Source: Lichenicola sp965198655 (GTDB lineage Bacteria > Pseudomonadota > Alphaproteobacteria > Acetobacterales > Acetobacteraceae). From it: 64,000 nt of DNA. Below, in pieces: positions 11,387-18,997 of the stretch. The stretch spans positions 3,410,001-3,474,000 of the forward strand of contig OZ240668.1 of NCBI GenBank assembly GCA_965198655.1, read 5' to 3'. Under the pieces are notes generated by a model. That model ran no database searches. It saw nothing but the letters and a program-made list of their open reading frames with translations, and had not been told where the DNA came from. Position 1 is the stretch's first letter; each line of letters begins with the position of its first letter. The position numbers and the translations under genes were made by a program.

Positions 11387-12811
11387 ATGATGAAGACCCT
11401 GTTCCTGCAGCCGCCCTCGTTCGACGGCTTCGACGGCGGCGCCGGCTCGCGCTACCAGGCCAAGCGGGAGATCAAGTCGTTCTGGTATCCGACCTGGCTG
11501 GCGCAGCCGGCGGCCCTGATCGAGGGCTCGCGGCTGATCGACGCGCCGCCGGCCAAGATGGGCATGGAGCCGATCCTGGAGGACATACGCGACCGGGACA
11601 TGGTGGTGCTGCACACCTCCACCCCCTCCTTCGCCTCCGACGTGAAGGTGGCGCAGATGCTCAAGAACGCGAAGCCCGGCCTGCTGATCGGCATGGTCGG
11701 CGCCAAGGTGGCGGTGCAGCCGGACGAGAGCCTGGCCAAGGGCGCCCCGATCGACTTCGTCGCCCGCAACGAGTTCGACTTCACCATCAAGGAGATCGCC
11801 GAGGGCCGCGACCTCAAGGACGTCGACGGCATCACCTGGCGCGACGCCCGGGGCGGCATCGTCACCAACCGCGACCGGCAACTGATCCACGACATGGACA
11901 CGCTGCCGTTCGTGACCGACGTGTACCACCGCGACCTGCGTATCGAGGACTACTTCATCGGCTACCTGCAGCACCCCTACATCTCGATCTACTCGGGACG
12001 CGGCTGCAAGTCGCGCTGCACCTTCTGCCTGTGGCCGCAGACGGTGGGCGGCCACGTCTATCGCACCCGCACGCCGGCGCACGTCGCCGCCGAGATCGCG
12101 CACGCGCAGAAGCTGTTCCCGCAGGTCCGGGAGTTCTTCTTCGACGACGATACCTTTACCGACGACCTGCCGCGCGCCGAGGCGATCGCCCGCGAGCTGG
12201 GCCGCCTCGGCGTCACCTGGAGCTGCAACGCCAAGGCCAACGTGCCGCGCGCCACGCTCAAGGTGCTGCGCGAGAACGGGCTGCGCCTACTGCTGGTCGG
12301 CTACGAGAGCGGCAACCAGCAGATCCTGCACAACATCAAGAAGGGGATGCGGATCGAGGTCGCTCGCCAGTTCACCAAGGACTGCCACGAGCTCGGCATC
12401 AAGATCCACGGCACCTTCATCCTGGGCCTGCCGGGCGAGACCAGGGAGACGATCCAGGAAACGATCCAGTTCGCCAAGGAGGTGAACCCGCACACCATGC
12501 AGGTCAGCCTGGCGGCCCCGTATCCGGGAACCTTCCTGCACAAGCAGGCGACCGAGAACGGCTGGCTGGACGCGGCCAACGCCGAGCTGATCGACGAGAA
12601 CGGGGTGCAGATCGCGCCGCTGCACTACCCGCACCTCAGCCACACCGAGATCTTCGACAGCGTGGAAGTGTTCTACCGCAAGTTCTACTTCCGGGCGCCG
12701 AAGATCGCCTCCATCGTCGGCGAGATGGTGCGCTCCCCGCAGATGATGAAGCGTCGCCTGCGCGAGGGGGTGGAGTTCTTCCAGTTCCTGCGCGACCGCC
12801 ACGCCGCCTGA
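11387..12811 (+). CDS. hpnJ: Hopanoid radical SAM protein HpnJ (B12-binding type)
   Basis: HpnJ is a radical SAM enzyme required to contract the glucosamine ring to the cyclitol ether of bacteriohopanetetrol. The 474-residue protein has an N-terminal Rossmann-like cobalamin-binding-type domain (about 1-180) and the CX3CX2C motif at Cys207, Cys211 and Cys214 in GCKSRCTFCLWPQ. The B12-type domain lacks an obvious DxHxxG histidine motif, so any cobalamin would be held without that ligand. EFFFDDDTFTDD and YESGNQQILHNIKKG are further family marks. The gene is between hpnI and hpnK. Confidence 0.95.
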   Translation: MMKTLFLQPPSFDGFDGGAGSRYQAKREIKSFWYPTWLAQPAALIEGSRLIDAPPAKMGMEPILEDIRDRDMVVLHTSTPSFASDVKVAQMLKNAKPGLLIGMVGAKVAVQPDESLAKGAPIDFVARNEFDFTIKEIAEGRDLKDVDGITWRDARGGIVTNRDRQLIHDMDTLPFVTDVYHRDLRIEDYFIGYLQHPYISIYSGRGCKSRCTFCLWPQTVGGHVYRTRTPAHVAAEIAHAQKLFPQVREFFFDDDTFTDDLPRAEAIARELGRLGVTWSCNAKANVPRATLKVLRENGLRLLLVGYESGNQQILHNIKKGMRIEVARQFTKDCHELGIKIHGTFILGLPGETRETIQETIQFAKEVNPHTMQVSLAAPYPGTFLHKQATENGWLDAANAELIDENGVQIAPLHYPHLSHTEIFDSVEVFYRKFYFRAPKIASIVGEMVRSPQMMKRRLREGVEFFQFLRDRHAA

Positions 12812-12844
12812 GCGCGCGGTCCGGAGGGTTCCCTCCGGCAGGTC

Positions 12845-13681
12845 ATGAAGCGGGTCCTGTTCTCGGCCGACGATTTCGGCCTGTCGCTCGCCGTCAACGA
12901 GGGGATCGAGCGGGCGCATCGCGACGGCGTCCTGTCCACCGCCAGCCTAATGGTGGCAGGGGGAGCAGCGGCCGACGCAGTCGAGCGTGCCCGTCGCCTG
13001 CCCGGGCTCCGGGTCGGGCTGCACCTGGTGGCGATCGAGGGACCTGCGGTGCTGCCGCGGGCGGAGATCGCGTTGCTGCTCGGCCGCGACGGCGGGTTCC
13101 CGTCCGACCAGGCACGCCTCGGCCTGCGTTACGCCTTCCGGCCGGAGGCACGCCGGCAACTCGCCCGTGAGATCGAGGCCCAGTTCGCCGCCTTTGCCGC
13201 GACCGGTCTGCGCCTGGACCACGCCAACGCGCACAAGCACATGCACCTGCACCCGACGGTCGGGCGGATGCTGGTGCGCACCGGGCTGCGCCACGGGCTG
13301 ACGGCGCTGCGGGTTCCCTTCGAGCCAGCCGGTCCGCTCGGCGACGCGGGAACCGTTGGCGACCGGGCGTTGCGCCGGTGGACCCGGTTGCTGCGAGGTC
13401 AGGCGCAGCGGGCTGGGGTGGCGGTGAACGACTCCTGCTTCGGCCTGGCCTGGAGCGGCCACATGACGAGGGAGCGGATCCGTCGCCTGGTCCGGCACCT
13501 GCCGGACGGGTTGTCGGAGATCTACTTCCACCCGGCGAGCCGCCGCGACGCGCTGCTGGACCGGTTGATGCCCGGCTACGAGCACGAGGAGGAGCTGGCG
13601 GCCCTGTGCGATCCGGAGCTGCCGGAGCTGCTGCGGCAGAACGGAGTCGCGGCAGTGACCTGGTACGACGCTTCACTTTGA
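12845..13681 (+). CDS. hpnK: Hopanoid deacetylase HpnK (YdjC/ChbG-like)
   Basis: HpnK removes the acetyl group from N-acetylglucosaminyl-bacteriohopanetetrol, preparing it for HpnJ. The 278-residue protein belongs to the YdjC carbohydrate deacetylase family. The metal-binding Asp pair is in FSADDFGLS (residues 6-14) and a His cluster LDHANAHKHMHLHP lies near residues 123-136. Residues GLRVGLHLVAIEGPAV are also typical. The stop codon at 13679-13681 is formed within the TTTGAGAAAC end of a family B repeat, so the last codons may have been shaped by that element. It is the last gene of the dxs-hpnMIJK run. Confidence 0.94.
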   Translation: MKRVLFSADDFGLSLAVNEGIERAHRDGVLSTASLMVAGGAAADAVERARRLPGLRVGLHLVAIEGPAVLPRAEIALLLGRDGGFPSDQARLGLRYAFRPEARRQLAREIEAQFAAFAATGLRLDHANAHKHMHLHPTVGRMLVRTGLRHGLTALRVPFEPAGPLGDAGTVGDRALRRWTRLLRGQAQRAGVAVNDSCFGLAWSGHMTRERIRRLVRHLPDGLSEIYFHPASRRDALLDRLMPGYEHEEELAALCDPELPELLRQNGVAAVTWYDASL

Positions 13682-13848
13682 GAAACTGTTGTTCGACCAA
13701 CAAGCAAAGCGCCAGGGCTCTGCCCTGGACCCGCTGGGGCCTCAGACCCCAGATCCCTTTACCTTAAGAATCGGGTTTGAAGGGCTTTGCCCTTCATGGG
13801 TTCAGGGGCAACGCCCCTGGCCTTCACCGTCCACCGGAGTTTTGACAG
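13676..13848 (+). repeat. Family B repeat, copy 2
   Basis: This is a chain of short hairpins: CCAGGGCTCTGCCCTGG, CTGGGGCCTCAGACCCCAG, GAAGGGCTTTGCCCTTC and CAGGGGCAACGCCCCTG. The same order of hairpins recurs at 40929-41114 and 50307-50467. The left edge reads TTTGAGAAACTG and includes the hpnK stop codon; the right edge is CACCGGAGTTTTGAC. It is non-coding, and the hairpins may act as a transcription terminator for the hpn operon. Confidence 0.8.
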
Positions 13849-13889
13849 AGGCAGGAACCAAGACGCATCCGCCCGAGTCGAGGACCATC

Positions 13890-14762
13890 ATGCGACACGC
13901 CATGCCGCCGCCGCTTTCCGCCGAGGACACGATGGGGGACGGGCTGCGCCTGATGCTGGGCGAGGGGCTGGACCACCTCGCCGCCCATCTGCCGGCGGCG
14001 CGTCGCGGCGAGATGGAAGCGATCCACCAGAGCCGGGTGGCGCTGCGACGGCTGCGCTCGACGCTCAGGCTGCTCCGTCGGCATCTGGAGCCGGTGGCCG
14101 CAGACGGGTTCGACGACGCGCTGCGCCGGCTGGGCCAGGCGCTTGGGGCGGCGCGAGACTGGGACGTGTTCGCGCAGGAAACGATGCCGGCGATCCGGCA
14201 AGCGGATCCGGACCACCAGGCGCTCGATGTGCTCCTGGGTCCGGCCGCCCAGGCGCGGCACGCGGCGCACGACGCGCTGCGCACGGTGCTGCACGCGCCG
14301 CTGACCGACGCGGTGCTGGCCGACCTGCAGGGCTGGGCCGGCCACCAGCTCGCGTTCTTTCCGGAGCAGGATGCGGGACGGACGCTGGCATGGGAGGCAC
14401 CGGACCTGCTGGAGCGGCTGGCGCGCCGGGTGCGCAGGCGGGGCCGTGACCTGGACCAGCAGGACGACGAGAAGCGGCACGACCTGCGCAAAGCGCTGAA
14501 GGCGCTGCGCTACGGCATCCAGATGCTGGACACCCTGTTCGCGGACGGCGAGGTGAAGCCCTACCGCAAGGCGCTGAGCACGCTGCAGGAGGACATGGGC
14601 CAGTTGAACGACGCGATCGCCGCGGTGGAGCTCGTACACCGGCTACCGGACGGACCGGGACGGCAGGTGGTGGAGCGCTGGTCGGCCGCGCGCCGGCAGG
14701 CAGCGCTGGAGACGCTGCCCGGCTCGTGGCAACGGTTCAGGGCGATGCGGAGCTTCTGGTAA
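13890..14762 (+). CDS. CHAD domain protein
   Basis: This 290-residue protein is a stand-alone CHAD domain: two alpha-helical bundles rich in His, Arg and Lys that bind inorganic polyphosphate. The two conserved basic helices are IHQSRVALRRLRSTLRLL (about residues 46-63) and KRHDLRKALKALRYGIQ (about 196-212). There is no fused CYTH triphosphatase domain. I chose the ATG at 13890, because upstream residues in the same open frame are encoded by the family B repeat. It stands alone between the hpn operon and the trxA operon. Confidence 0.88.
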   Translation: MRHAMPPPLSAEDTMGDGLRLMLGEGLDHLAAHLPAARRGEMEAIHQSRVALRRLRSTLRLLRRHLEPVAADGFDDALRRLGQALGAARDWDVFAQETMPAIRQADPDHQALDVLLGPAAQARHAAHDALRTVLHAPLTDAVLADLQGWAGHQLAFFPEQDAGRTLAWEAPDLLERLARRVRRRGRDLDQQDDEKRHDLRKALKALRYGIQMLDTLFADGEVKPYRKALSTLQEDMGQLNDAIAAVELVHRLPDGPGRQVVERWSAARRQAALETLPGSWQRFRAMRSFW

Positions 14763-14789
14763 CGGCGGCCAGGCTCAGGCAGCCAGACT

Positions 14790-14970
14790 CAGAGCCCGTT
14801 TGAGAATGGGGTGTGCCGAGCGAGAGCGTTCCGCCGCGTCAGCGGCGGAACGTGCCCGGCGTGTCTTTCGACAGAACCGGAGCGAAGCGCCCCCATGGCC
14901 GTGAGCCGGCCGAGCGCGAAACAAGACGCGTCGGATCGCAGGCCACAGCGCGTTCTCGAACGGGCTCTCA
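14790..14970. repeat. Family A palindromic repeat, copy 2 (about 180 bp)
   Basis: The element has terminal inverted repeats GAGCCCGTTTGAGAA (left) and TTCTCGAACGGGCTC (right), matching at 14 of 15 positions. Inside is the hairpin GTTCCGCCGC-GTCA-GCGGCGGAAC at 14828-14851. The whole is the reverse complement of copy 1 at 5470-5641, with the 70 bp around the hairpin nearly identical. The right end reads, on the minus strand, TGAGAGCCCG, and this TGA is the stop codon of trxA. There is no transposase gene, so it would be a passive element. Confidence 0.83.
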
Positions 14971-15300
14971 GGCGGCCAGGCTTTGGCGGACCCAGTCCTT
15001 GAGCTGGCTCTTGGGCAAAGCGCCGACCTTGGTGGCCACCGGCTTGCCGTCCTTGAACAGGATCATGGTCGGCACGCCGCGCACGGCATAGGTGTTCGGC
15101 GTCATCGGGTTCTGGTCGATGTCGACCTTGGCCACGGTGAGCTGGTCCTTGAACTCGGCGCCGATCTCCTCGAGCGCCGGCGCGATCATCTTGCAGGGCG
15201 CGCACCACGTCGCCCAGAAATCGACCAGCACCGCGTTCTTCGCTTTCAGCACGTCGGCCTCGAAGCTGTCGTCGGTGACGGCGACCGTGTTCTGGCTCAT
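14968..15300 (-). CDS. trxA: Thioredoxin
   Basis: Thioredoxin is a cytoplasmic protein disulfide reductase. The 110-residue product has the active site WCAPC (Trp32-Cys36), the preceding LVDFWATW, and the cis-proline region GVPTMILFKDG near residues 75-85. Length and sequence are those of classical TrxA. It is the last gene of the tsaE-nucleotidyltransferase-addB-addA-trxA set on the minus strand, about 50 bp after addA. The stop codon lies in the inverted-repeat end of a family A element. Confidence 0.97.
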   Translation of the reverse strand: MSQNTVAVTDDSFEADVLKAKNAVLVDFWATWCAPCKMIAPALEEIGAEFKDQLTVAKVDIDQNPMTPNTYAVRGVPTMILFKDGKPVATKVGALPKSQLKDWVRQSLAA

Positions 15301-15352
15301 GGCGAGATCTCCTGCGGGGTGGACGATGAGATGGGCGGGCCGGCACGGCGGG

Positions 15353-18300
15353 TCAAGCAGCGCCCCCGTCCACCGGCCCGTGATGCCCCGCGGTCCGGTA
15401 CGTGCCCGGAGCATGAAGCAGCAGCAGCTCCTCTTCCAGCGGCATGACGATGGCATCCTCGGTCCAGACCAGGGTGCAGCGGATCGGCCGGCCGGGATAC
15501 AGCGCGGCCAGCAGCGCCCGGTAGGCCGCCATCTGGCGCAGGTAGGCGATCGGCACCTGCTCCGGCGTCGCGGGCGTGCGCCGGTTGGTCTTGAAGTCGC
15601 ACAGCAGCACCCGGTCCGGCAGCACGCGCAGCCGGTCGAGCTGCCCGGACACCACCACCCCGTCCACCACGCCCACCACCGGCTGCTCGACCAGCGCCTC
15701 GGGCGCGAACAAGGGCACGAGGTCCGGATGCGCCAGCAGCAGCCGGAGCTGCGCCACCACCCGTCCCGCCTCGTCCGGCGGCAGCCCGTCCGGCCCGGCG
15801 CCCAGGAACCGCAGCGCCACCGCGTCGCGCCGTTCCGGCGCGAGCTCGTGCAGGTGCTGCAGCAGCCGGTGCACCAGCCGGCCGCGCCGGAACGCCTGCT
15901 CCCTGCCCCGCCCGACTGCGTCGAGCGGCGAGCGCAGCGCCGGCACCGGACCCAGCCCGACATCGTCCGGCCGGCTCGGCGCCAGCGGACGCGGCAGCGG
16001 TGGCTCGGACGGCGGAGGCGACGGCCGCCAGGAGGGCGCGCAACCGATCCAGGACGGCAACGGGACCTCGGGCGACGCAACCTCCGGCGTCGCGACGGGA
16101 ACGGGCGGCGCCGGCAACGCGACGCCACCTTGCTCCAGCACCAGCATCTCCCCAGGCCAGCCCAGCGCGAACGGGTGCGGCACCGCGCCGGCCGCCTCGA
16201 ACCCCTGCCTGCACAACGGATACCAGGCGCCGGGCGGCGGCTCGCCGCCGGGCTTGCGTCCCGGCTCCCAGCCGCACACCACCAGCCGGTCCGCGGCCCG
16301 GGTCAGGGCGACGTAGAGCAGCCGGTTGCTTTCCTCCTCCGCCGCAGCACGGATGCGGTCGCGCAGGCGACGGGTCGGCGCGGAACCCAGCTCGGCCCGC
16401 GGCACCCAGAACGGCAGCGCCATCCCGCCCTCGCCGTCGCCCGTGCCGTTCCAGAGCAGGTTCTCGTCGGTGGGCGGCACCGCGGTGGTGTCGGGCAGCA
16501 CCACCAGCCGCGCCTGCAGCCCCTTGGCGCCGTGCGCGGTCATCACACGCACCGCGTCGCCGGCGGAGTCCGGCTCGCGACGCACCGTTTCCTCCGACCG
16601 GCGCAGCCAGTGCAGGAAGCCCTGCAACGAGGGCGGATGGGTTTCGGCGTGACGCAGCGCCGCCGACAACAGCTCGTCCACCGGTTCGGCCGCTTCCGGC
16701 CCGAGCCGCCCCAGCAGCCTGGCGCGGCCGCCGAGACGACCCAGCGCCTCGCTCAGCAGCGCGTGCGGCGACACGTAGTCGACGCGCGCGAACAGGGTCG
16801 ACAGCACGTGCCACGCCGCCTGCCAGTCCGGCCGCTCCCCCGATCGCGCGCGCAGTTGCTCCCACAGCGACCGGCCGTCGCGCTCGGCCGCCAGCGCCAT
16901 GAGGCTGTCGTCGGACAGCCCGCCGATCGGGCTGGTCAGCACGCAGCCGAGCGACAGGTCGTCCTGCGGCAGCAGCAGCACGTCGCACAGCGCCAGCAGG
17001 TCCTGCACCGCGATCTGGTCCACCAGCCCGGTACGCACCAGCGTCGCCACCGGCACGCCCTCGGCCTTGAGTGCCCGGATCAGCGCGCGGACGAAGGGCG
17101 AGCGGCGCGGCACCAGCACCAGCACGTCGCCGGGTGCCAGCGGGGCGCCGCCGGTCGCGTGGACGCGGCCGATCTCGCCCGCGATGGAGCGGGCCAGCGC
17201 TTCCGCCAGGCGCTGCGGCGCCGAGGCCTGGCCGCGGTTGCGCGAGGGCGCCGACCACGGGTCGTCGGCATCCTCCGCCCGGACCTGCTCCTGCGCGTCC
17301 GGCTCGGATGCCTCCAACGCCGGCGGCACCAGCGGCCACAGCTCGACGCAGCCGGGCGCGTCGGGGCGCGCGGAATCATGCCGCACCCGGTTCCTGCTGC
17401 CCGGCTCGACCACGCCGCGCGCCGCCTCGGGGTTGGCGAACACCGCGTCCACCAGCGCCAGCACCGGCACGGTGGAGCGGAACGACACCGTCAGCTCCGG
17501 CTCGCGCCAGGCCTCGCCGCCGCTGTGCACCCGGTCGCGGAAGCGCAGGTGCCAGTCGTGGAACGCCTGCGGATCGGCACCCTGGAACGAGTAGATCGAC
17601 TGCTTGTAGTCGCCCACCGCGAACACGGTGCGCGGCAGCGCGCGCTCGCGCTCGGCGCCCCGTCCGGCGAAGAACTCCTCGGTCAGGGCGCCGGCGATCC
17701 GCCATTGCAGGTCGGAGGTGTCCTGTACCTCGTCGAGCAGAAGGTGGTCGATGCCGCCGTCGAGCTTGTACAGCACCCAGGCCGATCCGGGGTCGGCCAG
17801 CAGCATCAGGGTGCGGGCGATCAGGTCATCGTAGTCCACCAGGCCGCGCGCGCGCTTGGTGTCGGCGTAGCGGTCCAGCACCGGGCCGGCCAGGCGGAGC
17901 AGCGCCACCGTCAGCGCCACCATGCGTATGGCGCGGCAATGGTCGTCCACCGCCGCCACCCGCTCCGCTTCCGCGACCAGGGCGGCCGCGATCTCCGGGC
18001 GGGACTCCGCCAGCTTGCCGCTGACGAAGCCCTTGGCGGCGCGCGGCGCGCCGGCGCCGGTCAGGAACAGCGCGCGCCAGTCCTGCCAGGCCGCCGCACG
18101 GTCGGGATGCGTCAGCGCCAGCCAGGCCGCGATCCGCTCCGCCTTCTGCTTCAGCGCCGGCGTCCCGAAGTCGATCGCCAGGCGGAGCAGCCGCCGCATC
18201 TCCGGCTCGTCCGGCAGTAGCGATGCCGCCAGGATGCAGGCGGCCTCGTCGGCATGATCGATGCCGGCCACGTTGCGCAGCGCCGCCTCGACCGCGTCCG

Positions 18301-18997
18301 GGTCACGCGCCAGCAGCGCGGTCGCCGGCGCCAGCAGCGGCGCCTTGGCCTGCAGCCGCGCCACCAGCCGCACCGCCTCCTCTGCCCCCACCTGCCCCGC
18401 CAGAAGCGACAGCGCGTCCCGGTCCGATATGGCCTCCCGGGCCGCCAGCACCTCTTCCCAGGCACGGTTCAGCGCCGCCCGCGAGTCGGTCTCCTCCACC
18501 AGCCGGAAGTGCGGGCTGACCGCCGCCTCGACCGGGAACCGGCGCAGCAGCGACTGGCAGAAGGCGTGGATGGTGCCGATCCGCATGCCGCCGGGCAGGT
18601 CCAGCACCCGGGCGAACAGGGCGCGCGCCGGCTGCCGCAGCGCGGCCGGTCCGGCGGCGCCGCCGTCGCAGCCCAGCGCCGCCAGCCTGCGGTCGAGTGC
18701 GGTGTCGTCCAGCGTCACCCAGCGCCCGAGCTCGCGCTGCAGCCGGATCGACATCTCGGCCGCCGCCGCCTTGGTGAAGGTCAGGCACTGGATCCGCGCC
18801 GGGTCGGTGCCGGCGACCAGCCGGCGCTCCGGATCGTCCGGCACCACGCGCGGCAGCATCAGCCGCAGCAGCCGGTCGATCAGCAGCTTGGTCTTGCCGC
18901 TGCCGGCCGACGCCGACACGAACGCCGACACGTCCGGGTCCGAAGCCAGGCCCTGCTGCCGGTTGGCCAGCGCGATCGCATCGGCCGTGCCGCTCAC
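15353..18997 (-). CDS. addA: Double-strand break repair helicase-nuclease AddA
   Basis: AddA is the UvrD-like helicase/nuclease subunit of AddAB, which resects double-strand breaks for RecA loading, equivalent to RecBCD. The product is about 1,214 residues. Helicase motif I is SASAGSGKTKLLIDRL (about residues 28-43). The DExx box motif is HLLLDEVQDTSDLQW, and YVALTRAADRLVVCG is motif VI. The C-terminal nuclease domain has RRGRLVHRLLQHLHEL and LLCDFKTNRRTP with the catalytic Asp and Lys. I take the GTG at 18997, which overlaps the addB stop as GTGA; an ATG at 19024 in the same frame is possible. It is coupled to addB and followed by trxA. Confidence 0.96.
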   Translation of the reverse strand: MSGTADAIALANRQQGLASDPDVSAFVSASAGSGKTKLLIDRLLRLMLPRVVPDDPERRLVAGTDPARIQCLTFTKAAAAEMSIRLQRELGRWVTLDDTALDRRLAALGCDGGAAGPAALRQPARALFARVLDLPGGMRIGTIHAFCQSLLRRFPVEAAVSPHFRLVEETDSRAALNRAWEEVLAAREAISDRDALSLLAGQVGAEEAVRLVARLQAKAPLLAPATALLARDPDAVEAALRNVAGIDHADEAACILAASLLPDEPEMRRLLRLAIDFGTPALKQKAERIAAWLALTHPDRAAAWQDWRALFLTGAGAPRAAKGFVSGKLAESRPEIAAALVAEAERVAAVDDHCRAIRMVALTVALLRLAGPVLDRYADTKRARGLVDYDDLIARTLMLLADPGSAWVLYKLDGGIDHLLLDEVQDTSDLQWRIAGALTEEFFAGRGAERERALPRTVFAVGDYKQSIYSFQGADPQAFHDWHLRFRDRVHSGGEAWREPELTVSFRSTVPVLALVDAVFANPEAARGVVEPGSRNRVRHDSARPDAPGCVELWPLVPPALEASEPDAQEQVRAEDADDPWSAPSRNRGQASAPQRLAEALARSIAGEIGRVHATGGAPLAPGDVLVLVPRRSPFVRALIRALKAEGVPVATLVRTGLVDQIAVQDLLALCDVLLLPQDDLSLGCVLTSPIGGLSDDSLMALAAERDGRSLWEQLRARSGERPDWQAAWHVLSTLFARVDYVSPHALLSEALGRLGGRARLLGRLGPEAAEPVDELLSAALRHAETHPPSLQGFLHWLRRSEETVRREPDSAGDAVRVMTAHGAKGLQARLVVLPDTTAVPPTDENLLWNGTGDGEGGMALPFWVPRAELGSAPTRRLRDRIRAAAEEESNRLLYVALTRAADRLVVCGWEPGRKPGGEPPPGAWYPLCRQGFEAAGAVPHPFALGWPGEMLVLEQGGVALPAPPVPVATPEVASPEVPLPSWIGCAPSWRPSPPPSEPPLPRPLAPSRPDDVGLGPVPALRSPLDAVGRGREQAFRRGRLVHRLLQHLHELAPERRDAVALRFLGAGPDGLPPDEAGRVVAQLRLLLAHPDLVPLFAPEALVEQPVVGVVDGVVVSGQLDRLRVLPDRVLLCDFKTNRRTPATPEQVPIAYLRQMAAYRALLAALYPGRPIRCTLVWTEDAIVMPLEEELLLLHAPGTYRTAGHHGPVDGGAA

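Noticed and set aside
15092..18220. A 1,042-codon plus-strand frame across addA
   Set aside because: It is antisense to a clear helicase-nuclease gene and has low-complexity Gln/Arg/His composition, with no recognisable motif.
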